Positions 9,097 through 18,167 of a stretch of 64,000 bases of DNA are shown in pieces. This DNA is from Bacteroidales bacterium (GTDB taxonomy: Bacteria; Bacteroidota; Bacteroidia; Bacteroidales; Paludibacteraceae): assembly GCA_022783865.1 (NCBI GenBank), contig JALFYY010000016.1, positions 62,001 to 126,000 on the forward strand, written 5' to 3'. The position numbers and the translations under genes are program-made. The notes beneath the pieces are model-generated. The model saw only the letters and a program-made list of their open reading frames with translations, did not search any database and was not told the DNA's origin. How positions within the stretch are numbered: the first letter of the stretch is position 1; the number at the start of each line of letters is the position of its first letter.

Positions 9097-9985
9097 GTAT
9101 TTTGTTATCCTGTGTCCGCAAAGTGGGTGCGAAGCAGGTTGTAGCAATGCCTGCATTGCCCCTGTGCCGAACGGGTGCGCCAAAACTCGTAGGCAGGGGG
9201 CCGATACCCCGAATAGCTGCATACCATCTTATGACGGCCAGATAAAAAACACGGTGTAACACCGTAAAATACATAAAGTATCTTTGCAGTGGGAAATAAA
9301 CAATGCAGAAAAACGAACAAAAAGCGAACACTTGTTCTTGGAAATGGCTTTGTTTCCACCGTATCTTTGCAGCGGGAAGGAAAAAAATGCACTGCTAATC
9401 CGCAATAAACTGCAAAAATAGGCGTAATCCGCAATAAACGGAAAGTGCCCGTTTCTGCCGCCGTATATTTGCATTTGAATGTACAATTGGACAAATTTTA
9501 CAATTGGACTTTTTATCCTCTTTTCCTGAAAGACGGCGGAATTGATCAAGCCGCTGTCGAAGTGTGGGCGTCCCCGCCTGCATAGAAAAAAAAACAGGAA
9601 TCTGGGACAATGAATTTCAGCCTGTGGGCTGCTTATCCATTAGCTATGAGGTAGGTGCTTTCTTCATAGAGATGCTACTTTCGTCGGGAGACGAAGACAA
9701 AGCACAGTGATCTTTGACGTACTTGTAACACACTCCGGGACTGACCGCCACCGCCAAGGCTCAGGCGTTTTACCCTTCGTGGTTACTGCGTATTTCGTGG
9801 CGCAAACATTCCGCTATGCTCCATTGGTTTACGCCCCGAGGGTGTTTTTGTTTCGCCCTACGTAGCTTTCCGCTACCGATAAGGCGTTATATACTCCTGG
9901 GTTGCTGCACCTATCGTTCCGCAAACATCGTTTACAAAACGGGCACCATGCGGATACGGATAATTATTGAGAAACCGCTTCAGAT
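9097..9985. other. Non-coding stretch with repeated promoter-like motifs
   Basis: No credible gene was found. The sequence GTATCTTTGCAG followed by YGGGAA occurs at 9278-9295 and again 83 bp later at 9361-9378, and a third promoter-like TATATTTGC is at 9464-9472. TAATCCGCAATAAAC occurs twice around 9396-9440, 30 bp apart. A perfect palindrome, ACGGTGTAACACCGT, is at 9251-9265. A minus-strand copy of the dispersed GGCGGGGACGCCCACA word lies at about 9555-9578. A short tail-like frame (SYEVGAFFIEMLL) near 9640-9710 may be debris of a lost gene. The stretch looks like decayed DNA with relic promoters. Confidence 0.5.
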
Positions 9986-10017
9986 TTGCCGGTATGGCAA
10001 AAAAAGTGTACCTTTGC
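9986..10017 (+). promoter_or_regulatory. rnpB promoter (Bacteroidota type)
   Basis: TTG at 9986-9988 and TACCTTTGC at 10009-10017 are spaced 20 nt apart, matching the Bacteroidota -33/-7 consensus. The -7 box ends 9 nt before the P1 stem of the RNase P RNA. Confidence 0.8.
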
Positions 10018-10026
10018 CCGATAAAT

Positions 10027-10421
10027 GCAGCAGGTCGGTCTATCGCTATGCGTGCAAGTCTTTTTATGGTTGAGAAACTGCACGGGTAGAGGAAAGTCCG
10101 GGCAACGCAGAGCACCATACCGGTTAACCGCCGGCAGGCAGCAATGTTTGTCAGACGGAACAGAAAACAAACCGCCGCAAGGCAAGGGTGAAAAGGCGGG
10201 GTAAGAGCCCACCGGCTGAGTGGTAACACTCGGTGCATGCCGTCGATATGGGTTGCAAGTTCAAGTAAACCAACAAAGTGTGTGTCTTCATAAGCACATG
10301 AGAGGGTTGCTCGCCCGAGTTGGAGGGTAGAATGCTAAAGAACAATGGTAACATTGCTCTCAGATTAATGATAGACACTCTTTGCAAAAAGAGCACAGAA
10401 CCCGGCTTACAGACCTGCTGC
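10027..10421 (+). ncRNA. rnpB: RNase P RNA (class A)
   Basis: The catalytic RNA of RNase P, which matures tRNA 5' ends. The diagnostic core AGAGGAAAGTCCGGGC is at about 10089-10104, and the 3' partner CAGAACCCGGCTTAC of the P4 region is at about 10396-10410. The ends pair as P1: GCAGCAGGTC (10027-10036) with GACCTGCTGC (10412-10421). Internal landmarks such as AGGGTGAAAAGGCGGGGTAAGAGC are as expected. The A-rich flank before P1 pairs with the T-run after it (ATTTTTT from 10422), so P1 probably also acts as the terminator. The length of about 395 nt is normal. A Bacteroidota promoter lies just upstream. Confidence 0.96.
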
Positions 10422-10433
10422 ATTTTTTATATT

Positions 10434-10535
10434 GAGAAGATGAGAAGATGAGGAGATGAGGAGATGTTGCACAACTACTCAACTACACAACTTAACAACT
10501 ACTCAACTTAACAACTACACAACTACACAACACCC
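10434..10535. repeat. Two adjacent 8-bp tandem arrays abutting a start codon
   Basis: 10434-10465 holds four units of the GAGRAGAT type. 10472-10535 holds eight exact 8-bp frames of the CAACTACT, CAACTACA and CAACTTAA type, ending one base before the ATG of the YihY-like gene. The array therefore occupies the position of the ribosome-binding site. The same octamers recur at 15163-15234 and, in the complementary sense, at 46142-46173. Confidence 0.88.
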
Positions 10536-10536
10536 A

Positions 10537-11844
10537 ATGAGCTTCTTTCAGAAGGCATATCAGTTTGTGAGATACGACATTTGGCGGAGGACTGCCAAAG
10601 ATATTTCCAAAGGCAAGCGTTTCGGGTACAACACCCTGAAAACACTTGTGCTGACTATCCGCGGTTTTGCCGAAGACGAAGTCAATACACGTGCCAACGC
10701 ATTGACCTACTCCATGCTCTTTGCCACCGTTCCGCTCATTGCCATGAGTTTTGCCATTGCCAAAGGATTCGGATTCGAACAAACGATAGAAGACAAACTC
10801 AACAGTGTCACTTTCCTCAGAGAAAGCAACATCGTGCCTACCATCATGGAGTTTGTGCAACGCTATTTGGAAACGGCACAAGGCGGTGTGTTCTTAGGCA
10901 TAGGCATCGTGATACTGATATGGTCGATCTATAACTTCTTTCGCACCGTAGAAACATCGTTCAACACGATATGGGAAGTCAACCGTTCCCGCAGCTATCT
11001 GCGTCAGATCACCAACTACCTGAGCATCCTGCTTGCCATTCCTATCATGATGGTACTATCAAGCGGTATGTCAATATTCTTCAACTCTGCCCTGTCGGGC
11101 TATTTCGGCAATACGCAATGGCTTACGGAATTCCTGATCAAGGCAGTACCGTTTATAGTATGCTGGATCATCTTCTCATGGATGTATTGGGCTATACCCA
11201 ATACGAAAGTAGGCTTTCAGGCTGCCGTCATTCCCGGCATCATAGTAGGAACCGTGTTCCAGTTGCTACAAATGCTGTCGGTATATATCTTGGTATTCTT
11301 GTCGCGCACAAGTATCGTATATGGTACGTTTGCCGCTATCCCGTTGCTGCTTGTCTGGTTGCACCTGTCGTGCCTGATATTGCTATTAGGAGCTGAGATG
11401 TCCTATGCCATACAGAACAACGAGTATTACGACTACGACCAGGACCTGAAACTGATTTCGCGCCGCTACAAAGACTATATCACGCTCTACTTGGTTTATC
11501 TCATTGTCAAGCGTTTTGAGCAGGAGCAGTTGCCACCCACTGCACACGAACTGGCACAAGAAAACAATATTCCTATCCGTTTGGTAAACAATTTGCTCTC
11601 ACGCCTCACAAAGAGCAATATCCTCAGAGAAATATATATCGAGAACAAAGAAGATAAAACCTATCTGCCGGCTATCGACATCAACCGTCTGACCGTTGGC
11701 AAGCTTTTCAGCCATATCGACCGGCAAGGCAACGAACGTTTCCTGCAAAATCTGCCGGAAAAGATGGAAGCCTTTTGGCAAGAATGGACCGACCTGCAAG
11801 CCAAAACAGCAGACAGCAACAATATACTAATCAAAGATTTATAA
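10537..11844 (+). CDS. YihY/BrkB-family inner-membrane protein
   Basis: A 435-residue polytopic protein of the YihY/BrkB family, with about six membrane helices between residues 30 and 300 and the family segments RANALTYSMLFATVPL, IWSIYNFFRTVETSFN and YGTFAAIPLLLVWLHLSC. The C-terminal 120 residues are soluble and look like a winged-helix region, a common arrangement in this family. The function is unsettled; the old RNase BN assignment for the family was withdrawn. The start is taken at 10537. An open frame runs upstream to 10456 but consists of translated octamer repeats. No Shine-Dalgarno sequence is possible within the repeat, which is normal for a phylum that relies little on it. Confidence 0.85.
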   Translation: MSFFQKAYQFVRYDIWRRTAKDISKGKRFGYNTLKTLVLTIRGFAEDEVNTRANALTYSMLFATVPLIAMSFAIAKGFGFEQTIEDKLNSVTFLRESNIVPTIMEFVQRYLETAQGGVFLGIGIVILIWSIYNFFRTVETSFNTIWEVNRSRSYLRQITNYLSILLAIPIMMVLSSGMSIFFNSALSGYFGNTQWLTEFLIKAVPFIVCWIIFSWMYWAIPNTKVGFQAAVIPGIIVGTVFQLLQMLSVYILVFLSRTSIVYGTFAAIPLLLVWLHLSCLILLLGAEMSYAIQNNEYYDYDQDLKLISRRYKDYITLYLVYLIVKRFEQEQLPPTAHELAQENNIPIRLVNNLLSRLTKSNILREIYIENKEDKTYLPAIDINRLTVGKLFSHIDRQGNERFLQNLPEKMEAFWQEWTDLQAKTADSNNILIKDL

Positions 11845-11865
11845 CTCAGAAAAACTAATATCATT

Positions 11866-13896
11866 ATGAAGCACTATTGTATTACATTTCTACTTTGCCT
11901 AATGGGCACCAGCATGTTGCAAGCGCAAAAAATAACCCGTGTTGAGCCGCTTTCGTGGTGGACCGACATGCGTTGTCCGCTTACATTGATGTTCTATGGC
12001 GAAAATCTGCAAGACGCACAGATTACTGTTCAAAAGAAACAAGGCAAACGCTATGTTGCCACCGAAGGCCTGACGGTCAGTGCACAGCACAATGCCGAAA
12101 GCAAGAACTATCTGTTTGCCGAAATCGATGTCCGCGAAGCCGGTGAATACCGGTTTGTATTGACGAAAGGAAAGCAGAAAGCCACCTGCAACTATATTGT
12201 CAACACACGCCGTGAAGGCAGTGCAGAACGGCAGAGTTTCACTACTGCCGATGTGATATATCTCTTGATGCCCGACCGCTTTGTAGATGGCGATGAAACA
12301 AACAACTCTTCGCCACTGACCAAAGAAAAGGGCAACAAAGCAAATATTCACGGACGTTATGGCGGTGACATACAGGGTATCATCAATTCGCTGGACTATA
12401 TCAAGAGCATAGGTGCAACCACCGTTTGGCCTACTCCGCTCTTGCTTGACAACGAAGAAGCATGGAGCTACCATGGTTATGCCTGTGCCGACTACTATCA
12501 TATCGACCCCCGTTTCGGAAGCAACGAGCAATACAAACAGATGGTCAGTATCGCTCACGAAAAAGGATTGAAGTTCATCATGGATATCGTTACGAACCAT
12601 TGCGGACTGGCACACTGGTGGATGGAGGACCTGCCTTATCACGACTGGATTCATCAGTTTGACCAATACACCCAAACCAACAACGTGTTCTCTGCCAACT
12701 ACGACCCCAATGCATCCCGATACGACCTGCATCAGAACGAATCAGGCTGGTTCGACACCCACATGCCCGATATGAACCTTGACAATCCCGATTTGCTGCA
12801 ATATTTCAAGCAATGGGCTATCTGGTGGATTGAATATGCCGATTTGGACGGACTCAGAGTAGATACTTATCCCTACAACGAGAAACTGCCTATGAGCGAA
12901 TGGTGCAAAGCAATCAGAGAGGAATATCCCAATATCAATATCGTAGGTGAATGCTGGACCCGTCCTGCATCCAATGTCGCCTATTGGCAAGCAGATGCAA
13001 AGAACTACGACGGTTTCAATTCGCATCTTCCATCGGTAATGGATTTCCCTGTCGAAGAATCAATCCGCCAAGCCTTGGAGAATGAGGGCAAAGGTTGGGG
13101 CGAAGGCATGTGCCGTGTGTACGATGCAATGAGCCAGGACTATCTGTATGCCGACCTGAACAAGTTGCTTGTCTTCGTCGGTAACCACGATATGGAACAT
13201 ATTGCGGATATCGTATTGAACAACGACCTTCGCCGTGTAAAGACAGCTATAACGCTCATGGCTACTATGCGCGGTATTCCTCAATTGTTTGCCGGTGACG
13301 AGATGGGACAACGTTCTGCCGACATCACTATGGGACATAGCGGATTGCGCCAATTATTGCCCGATTTATCGACGTTGACGGCAGAACAACAAGATTTGTT
13401 GGACTATCAGAAACGTTTGTTCGGCTTCCGCCTGAACGAGCCTGTTATCCACAACGGACGGACCATGCATTTCATGGCACGCAACAATACATACGCCTAT
13501 TTCCGCTATACCAACGACGGGGCTGTGTTTGTATTTGTCAATGCGTCCGAAGAGGCACAAAATATCCCCTGGCACACATACCAAGAGATACTGTGCAAGT
13601 ATCAGCCTACTGGCAAAGACATTGTCAGCGAAACGCTTATCGATACCCGCAAGCCCTACTCTATCGCTCCTCTGAGTTGTATGGTAGTGCGTTTGGAGGG
13701 TAAAAAAGAGGGCGTTATACGCATTGGAACCCCATCTGACAAAGCACCGAAATACATAGTGGACGGCGTCGAAGTGAAAGATATTTCTTCCATTGACCCC
13801 AAAACGGTTCAATCGGCGACTGTATTGAAAGGTGAGAAAGCTATAGAACAATATAGTGCTCCCGATGGTGTCATTGTGATAACCACCAAACAATAA
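11866..13896 (+). CDS. GH13 alpha-amylase-type enzyme with TonB-plug-like C-terminus
   Basis: A 676-residue secreted glycoside hydrolase of family 13 (cyclomaltodextrinase/neopullulanase-like). It has a signal peptide (1-20), an N-terminal Ig-like domain (about 25-115) and a catalytic barrel (about 125-560). The catalytic residues appear in LDGLRVDTYP (nucleophile Asp), NIVGECW (acid Glu) and FVGNHDMEH (stabilising Asp). A beta-sandwich follows. The last 50 residues, KYIVDGVEVKDISSIDP through SATVLKGEKAIEQYSAPDG to VIVITTKQ, match the plug motif of SusC-like TonB receptors and BlaR1-type tails. I do not know this fusion in amylases. No susC or susD gene is nearby. The next gene begins 21 nt downstream. 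Confidence 0.88.
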   Translation: MKHYCITFLLCLMGTSMLQAQKITRVEPLSWWTDMRCPLTLMFYGENLQDAQITVQKKQGKRYVATEGLTVSAQHNAESKNYLFAEIDVREAGEYRFVLTKGKQKATCNYIVNTRREGSAERQSFTTADVIYLLMPDRFVDGDETNNSSPLTKEKGNKANIHGRYGGDIQGIINSLDYIKSIGATTVWPTPLLLDNEEAWSYHGYACADYYHIDPRFGSNEQYKQMVSIAHEKGLKFIMDIVTNHCGLAHWWMEDLPYHDWIHQFDQYTQTNNVFSANYDPNASRYDLHQNESGWFDTHMPDMNLDNPDLLQYFKQWAIWWIEYADLDGLRVDTYPYNEKLPMSEWCKAIREEYPNINIVGECWTRPASNVAYWQADAKNYDGFNSHLPSVMDFPVEESIRQALENEGKGWGEGMCRVYDAMSQDYLYADLNKLLVFVGNHDMEHIADIVLNNDLRRVKTAITLMATMRGIPQLFAGDEMGQRSADITMGHSGLRQLLPDLSTLTAEQQDLLDYQKRLFGFRLNEPVIHNGRTMHFMARNNTYAYFRYTNDGAVFVFVNASEEAQNIPWHTYQEILCKYQPTGKDIVSETLIDTRKPYSIAPLSCMVVRLEGKKEGVIRIGTPSDKAPKYIVDGVEVKDISSIDPKTVQSATVLKGEKAIEQYSAPDGVIVITTKQ

Positions 13897-13917
13897 AGGC
13901 AGAAACCGGCAAATAGG

Positions 13918-15168
13918 ATGCGCAACGAACTACTGATAGCCGAACGGATGTACTTCACGAACAACGGTGAAGACAAACGTATGTCGCGTCCTGCCGTGAG
14001 AGTAGCATTAGCAGGCATCATCATCGGTATAACGGTAATGCTCATTACCGTCTTTGTTGTTATCGGATTCAAACAGGAAGTGAGGGAGAAGCTTATCGGT
14101 TTCGGTTCGCACATACAAGTAGTGAATTTCGATAACAACAATACCTACGAAATGCAACCTGTCAGTGTGACCGACAGTCTGTTGCAAAGCCTTAGGGATG
14201 TGGACGGAGTGACGGAAGCAAACGTGTTTGCCACCAAACCGGGTATTATCAAAACCGACAGTGCTTTCCAAGCCATCGTATTCAAAGGCGTGGATTTGCA
14301 CAGGAATGAAGCCCAGCAGTCTTCGCTTGCGTTCTTCTGCCAGAATTTGGTTGCCGGGCGTTTGCCTGAAGAAAAGAATGAGATACTGCTCTCCTCTGTC
14401 ATGGCAAACCGGTTGCAATTGCAAGTTGGCGATGCGGCATTCTGCTATTTTATTCAAGATAAAGTAAGAGTTCGCAAGTTCATCATCAGCGGTATCTACA
14501 ATACCGACCTGCAGGAGTTTGACCAACTGTTTGCGATTGGGGAACTCCGTCAGGTGCAGCAGCTCAACGAATGGGATTCTTGTCAGGTTTCCGGCATTGA
14601 TATTCGTATTCGTGATTTCTCCCGTTTGGAAGAACTGAGCAACCGCATCTATTTCCGCACTGCCAACCAAGCGGACAAAGACGGCAATTTCCTTTATACG
14701 CAGAACATTGTACAACTCAATCCTGCCATCTTCTCGTGGCTCGATTTGTTGGATATGAACGTGATAGTGGTAATAGTGCTCATGCTTGCCGTATCAGGCT
14801 TTTGCATCATTTCAGGCTTGCTGATTCTTATCCTGGAAGGCATACCATTTATCGGTGTAATGAAAGCCTTGGGTGCCGACAACCGTTATATACGCCGGAT
14901 TTTCCTATGGCAAGCAGCTTTCTTGATTGGTATCGGCATGGTGGCAGGAAACGGTTTGGGACTCATATTGTGTGCCTTGCAATATTGCTTCCATATCGTT
15001 CCGCTCGACCCGTCGGCATATTACGTAAGCTATGTACCTATCGTTTTCAACTGGACATGGTGGGCGGTGCTCAATATCGGTACATTCATGGTTTCGATGC
15101 TCATACTGCTCGCTCCTTCCGCCATCATTACACGCATCTCACCGGCACAAGTGATGAGGTATGAGTAG
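13918..15168 (+). CDS. LolC/E-type ABC transporter permease
   Basis: A 416-residue permease of the FtsX/LolCE/MacB type. One N-terminal helix (about residues 25-50) is followed by a periplasmic MacB-like core domain (50-270) and three C-terminal helices (about 283-310, 325-355 and 370-400), ending in ITRISPAQVMRYE, a typical family end. It is probably the membrane part of a lipoprotein-release exporter that moves lipoproteins from the inner membrane to LolA. No ATPase gene is adjacent; LolD must be encoded elsewhere, as is usual in Bacteroidales. Its final codons merge into an octamer array. Confidence 0.85.
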   Translation: MRNELLIAERMYFTNNGEDKRMSRPAVRVALAGIIIGITVMLITVFVVIGFKQEVREKLIGFGSHIQVVNFDNNNTYEMQPVSVTDSLLQSLRDVDGVTEANVFATKPGIIKTDSAFQAIVFKGVDLHRNEAQQSSLAFFCQNLVAGRLPEEKNEILLSSVMANRLQLQVGDAAFCYFIQDKVRVRKFIISGIYNTDLQEFDQLFAIGELRQVQQLNEWDSCQVSGIDIRIRDFSRLEELSNRIYFRTANQADKDGNFLYTQNIVQLNPAIFSWLDLLDMNVIVVIVLMLAVSGFCIISGLLILILEGIPFIGVMKALGADNRYIRRIFLWQAAFLIGIGMVAGNGLGLILCALQYCFHIVPLDPSAYYVSYVPIVFNWTWWAVLNIGTFMVSMLILLAPSAIITRISPAQVMRYE

Positions 15169-15234
15169 AGAGATGAGGAGATGAGGAGATGAAGAGTTGA
15201 GGAGATGAATAGGTGAGGAGTTGAGTAGGAAGAG
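15163..15234. repeat. 8-bp tandem array, about 8-9 units (AGATGAGG)
   Basis: Nine consecutive octamers of consensus AGATGAGG begin over the stop codon of the permease gene and end in AGGAAGAG, which merges into the dispersed word AGAGCCCTAACTGAGGA. Units at 15171-15186 are exact; later ones differ by one to three bases. Confidence 0.88.
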
Positions 15235-15248
15235 CCCTAACTGAGGAA

Positions 15249-15276
15249 TATTAACTATTAATTATTCACTATTATG
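15249..15276. repeat. 7-bp tandem array running into a start codon
   Basis: Four heptamers, TATTAAC, TATTAAT, TATTCAC and TATTATG; the last one contains the ATG of the GSCFA gene. It belongs to the same heptamer family as 5819-5839. Confidence 0.7.
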
Positions 15277-16191
15277 CACTTAACCACCCCTGTCCATATT
15301 GCCCACGCACGGCAGGAAATCGACTATACCAAGCGGATTCTACTCATCGGCTCCTGCTTTGCAGACAATATTGCAGACAAACTGAAAGCGCATTGTTTTC
15401 AGGTGACTGCCAATCCGTTTGGCACGCTCTATAATCCGCTTAGCATTGCCCGATGTCTGGAAATATTGGCACATAACGACGAAAAGGCTTTGTCTGAACA
15501 TATCATACAGCACAACGGATTGTATCATTCGTTTTTGCACCATGGCAGTTTTTCTTGTGCCGACAAAGAGCTGTTTGCAAACGGGCTGTCGGAAAGTCTG
15601 AAACAAGGCACAAAAGCACTGCAAGAAGCTGATACGCTGATTATCACCTTCGGTACGGCATGGATCTACGAATACGGAGGCAAAGTGGTGAGCAATTGCC
15701 ACAAACTGCCATCCAACGCTTTTACACGGCGACGGCTGAATGTACAGGAGATTGCCAATACCTATCGCCTGTTACTGGAGTTGCCTTTGTTCCGGGACAA
15801 GCAAATCATCTTCACCGTATCGCCTATCCGGCACATGAAAGACGGATTGCACGAAAACCAAATCAGCAAAAGCACCTTGCTATTGGCTGTGGACGAATTA
15901 GACGGCGATTATTTCCCGTCGTATGAGATTATGATGGACGAATTGCGCGACTACCGTTTCTATGCCGACGACATGCTCCACCCTTCCGCCATAGCAGTAG
16001 ATTACATATGGGAACGCTTTGCCACGACCTATTTTTCAGAGGAAACACAACGTGAAATGCAACCTTTGCACCAACTCTATTTGGACCTGCAACATCGCCC
16101 TCTGCATACCGATTCGGATAGTTATCGGGCCTTTGCAAAAGCTACACAAGAGAAGTTGGCGAAACTCAGAGAACGCTATCCATGGATATAG
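15274..16191 (+). CDS. GSCFA-domain protein
   Basis: A 305-residue soluble protein of the GSCFA family, named for the conserved motif seen here as LLIGSCFADN near residues 24-33. The SGNH-hydrolase-like fold is suggested by this N-terminal serine block and by a late DDMLHPS block (about residues 230-236) that could supply Asp and His. The substrate is unknown; SGNH relatives act on esters of sugars or lipids. No signal peptide is seen. The ATG lies within a heptamer array, so there is no conventional ribosome-binding site. The gene is convergent with the OmpA-like gene. Confidence 0.85.
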   Translation: MHLTTPVHIAHARQEIDYTKRILLIGSCFADNIADKLKAHCFQVTANPFGTLYNPLSIARCLEILAHNDEKALSEHIIQHNGLYHSFLHHGSFSCADKELFANGLSESLKQGTKALQEADTLIITFGTAWIYEYGGKVVSNCHKLPSNAFTRRRLNVQEIANTYRLLLELPLFRDKQIIFTVSPIRHMKDGLHENQISKSTLLLAVDELDGDYFPSYEIMMDELRDYRFYADDMLHPSAIAVDYIWERFATTYFSEETQREMQPLHQLYLDLQHRPLHTDSDSYRAFAKATQEKLAKLRERYPWI

Positions 16192-16220
16192 ACAATCTGC
16201 CTGTCTGACAATTATACAAA

Positions 16221-17777
16221 TTACTTACGGAGATACTTTGCTGCCAAGATACGCGCTTTTTTCATCGATTCGGCATTGCCTGCATCTGTTTGCTCTGTTG
16301 TAAGACGAGGAATACGAAGCGTAATACCCTCAGGTATGAAATCTGGATTTTTCAGTTTATCCCTATTAGCCTCATAGATATACACCCAACATTCGGTATT
16401 ATTATAATACTTCCGTGCCAACTTTGACAAAGTTGTACGGTTTTTCTGCGTCTTGACTGTAGCTATATATGATTCTGCAGGCTTTGTTTCTTCCTGAGCC
16501 GCCTTGTTCACAGCAACCGGTTTCACCGTTTGCCGCAAACTATCGATTTCCTGCATAGAAACCAAACGCATTTCTACACGGCGATTAGGTCCGTAAGCGG
16601 TTCCGACATTGGTAATCATCCCCTTTCCTGTTGCCAAGATACGGCTATCGGCAATGCCATATACCCTCATAAGTTCCTGACGCACATTATCCGCACGCTT
16701 CTGCGCAAGCGTTTCGTTGTACTTTTCTGAACCGGTATTGTCGCAATATCCGCTCAGTTCCACACACAGCGAATCGTTGTCTTTCAGCAATGCAGCCAAT
16801 TGCTGGATAGAGATAAGTGCGGTTTCGTCAAGTTCGGATTTTCCGTGAGCAAAATACACATAATAACGCTTATCAGGTACGGCAAGAGCCGTCTGTTGCA
16901 TGGTTGTCATCTGCTGTATCATCATCACAGTGTCTTTGTGAGAGAGTACCACCGTATCTTTCTGCGGTTGGCGTTGCTGCTGACCGCATTGCTGTTTGGC
17001 AAGCAGGAGCTCGTCGCTGGCATAATTGCGCATATGGTTCTTCTTCCGTCCGCCTATCTTCCAACGCAGATAGGCACTGCAATACTCCATGCAATCGTTG
17101 CTGGCACCTTGTATTTTGCCGTCTATTTTGTCATTCGTATAGATATGATACAGTCCTTTGACACCCAATGCGATTTCACGGCTCACATTAAACTCTGCAG
17201 CCAACCCTGCCGTAATGATACCCACCATATCATACTTGCCGTCTGCACGCGGTGTGAGTGTCTGTTCCGGAAGTGCGAGTTCGCTGTTATAAAACCCCAT
17301 ACCAAGACCCGCCAACAGATAGCAGGAAAAGATATCGGTTTTACGGCGCGGGAACCAAGCATCCACCAAATCGTAAGAGAGCAACAGTTCCAAAGAGTGC
17401 ATATGTCCATACAACAGATAATCATCGCTTCCTTTCTGCTTGACACCATAGTTGGCATAATTATAAACCCCCATCAATCCCCACGTCGGTGTCAAACTAT
17501 ATTCCAACGAGATACCGCCGGTAGGGCGTACTTTTGTCTTAGGGATAATCGTTATGTTCGGTTGTACGAAATCACCGTCAATCAAATTAAAACCGGCTTC
17601 AAAACCAAGCGACCAATGTGCAAATCCGTCAGCTATGTTCTTGGTCTGCTTATAAGGATGAATGCCTAATGCCTTTGTATCGGTAGCAAGCGAATCTTTT
17701 GCCGTTTTCGTCTTTGCCGCCATATTCAACGGAAAAACAAGTATAGATATTACGAGAAGTAGGAAAGATTTTCTCAT
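16221..17777 (-). CDS. Outer-membrane OmpA-family protein with LysM-like end
   Basis: A 518-residue protein. A signal peptide (about 1-22) precedes a beta-barrel-like region (about 50-240, alternating hydrophobic strands such as WSLGFEAGFNLIDGD). A linker leads to an OmpA peptidoglycan-binding domain (about 305-430, with YYVYFAHGKSELDE, LSGYCDNTGSEKYNETLAQKRADNV and YGPNRRVEMRL). Residues 440-500 resemble a LysM module (TLSKLARKYYNNTECWVYIYEANRDKL). It should anchor the outer membrane to peptidoglycan. It is monocistronic, with its own minus-strand promoter at 17877-17908. A 289-codon frame on the other strand is a shadow. Confidence 0.88.
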   Translation of the reverse strand: MRKSFLLLVISILVFPLNMAAKTKTAKDSLATDTKALGIHPYKQTKNIADGFAHWSLGFEAGFNLIDGDFVQPNITIIPKTKVRPTGGISLEYSLTPTWGLMGVYNYANYGVKQKGSDDYLLYGHMHSLELLLSYDLVDAWFPRRKTDIFSCYLLAGLGMGFYNSELALPEQTLTPRADGKYDMVGIITAGLAAEFNVSREIALGVKGLYHIYTNDKIDGKIQGASNDCMEYCSAYLRWKIGGRKKNHMRNYASDELLLAKQQCGQQQRQPQKDTVVLSHKDTVMMIQQMTTMQQTALAVPDKRYYVYFAHGKSELDETALISIQQLAALLKDNDSLCVELSGYCDNTGSEKYNETLAQKRADNVRQELMRVYGIADSRILATGKGMITNVGTAYGPNRRVEMRLVSMQEIDSLRQTVKPVAVNKAAQEETKPAESYIATVKTQKNRTTLSKLARKYYNNTECWVYIYEANRDKLKNPDFIPEGITLRIPRLTTEQTDAGNAESMKKARILAAKYLRK

Positions 17778-17876
17778 GATTGCAGTCGGAATTAGAATAT
17801 GTATGGTTAAATTAGCTAAATTAGTTTTCCAATATCGTTATTTTTCCATTGTATATTCATATATACAAATGAGGTT

Positions 17877-17908
17877 GCAAAGTTACAACATATTTTTCTT
17901 TTTTCCAA
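17877..17908 (-). promoter_or_regulatory. Promoter of the OmpA-LysM gene
   Basis: On the minus strand TTGG (17905-17908) and TAACTTTGC (17877-17885) are spaced 19 nt, a good Bacteroidota match. The untranslated leader would be about 90 nt. Apart from this and the lysS promoter, 17778-18167 shows only AT-rich DNA. Confidence 0.7.
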
Positions 17909-18046
17909 GAACACACACTATTTTTTTATCAAGCCAAAACAAAGCATATAAAACTGCATATCATATAAACCAAACAATTTGGCAGCAGACAACACATATT
18001 ACCGCATTTATTATGGATTTTCCAATCAGAGTAGCATATTCGACGA

Positions 18047-18079
18047 TTTGCGCATATCAATGTTTTTTTGTAATTTTGC
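18047..18079 (+). promoter_or_regulatory. lysS promoter
   Basis: TTTG (18047-18050), 20 nt, then TAATTTTGC (18071-18079). It lies about 88 nt upstream of the lysS ATG. Confidence 0.7.
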
Positions 18080-18167
18080 AACGGAATATGAACTATTGCC
18101 AACATATTGTTCTGCAATTTAATAACGCATATTACTTTACACACACGACTAAAAAACAAGATACCAT

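Noticed and set aside
9816..10073. 85-codon frame overlapping the rnpB promoter and 5' end
   Set aside because: It overlaps the clear RNase P promoter and P1 stem and has no protein features.
10456..10536. 27-codon N-terminal extension of the YihY-like protein
   Set aside because: These codons only translate the octamer array and have no family similarity.
16800..17669. 289-codon plus-strand open frame opposite the OmpA-LysM gene
   Set aside because: The minus-strand frame has signal peptide, barrel and OmpA motifs; this one has none.
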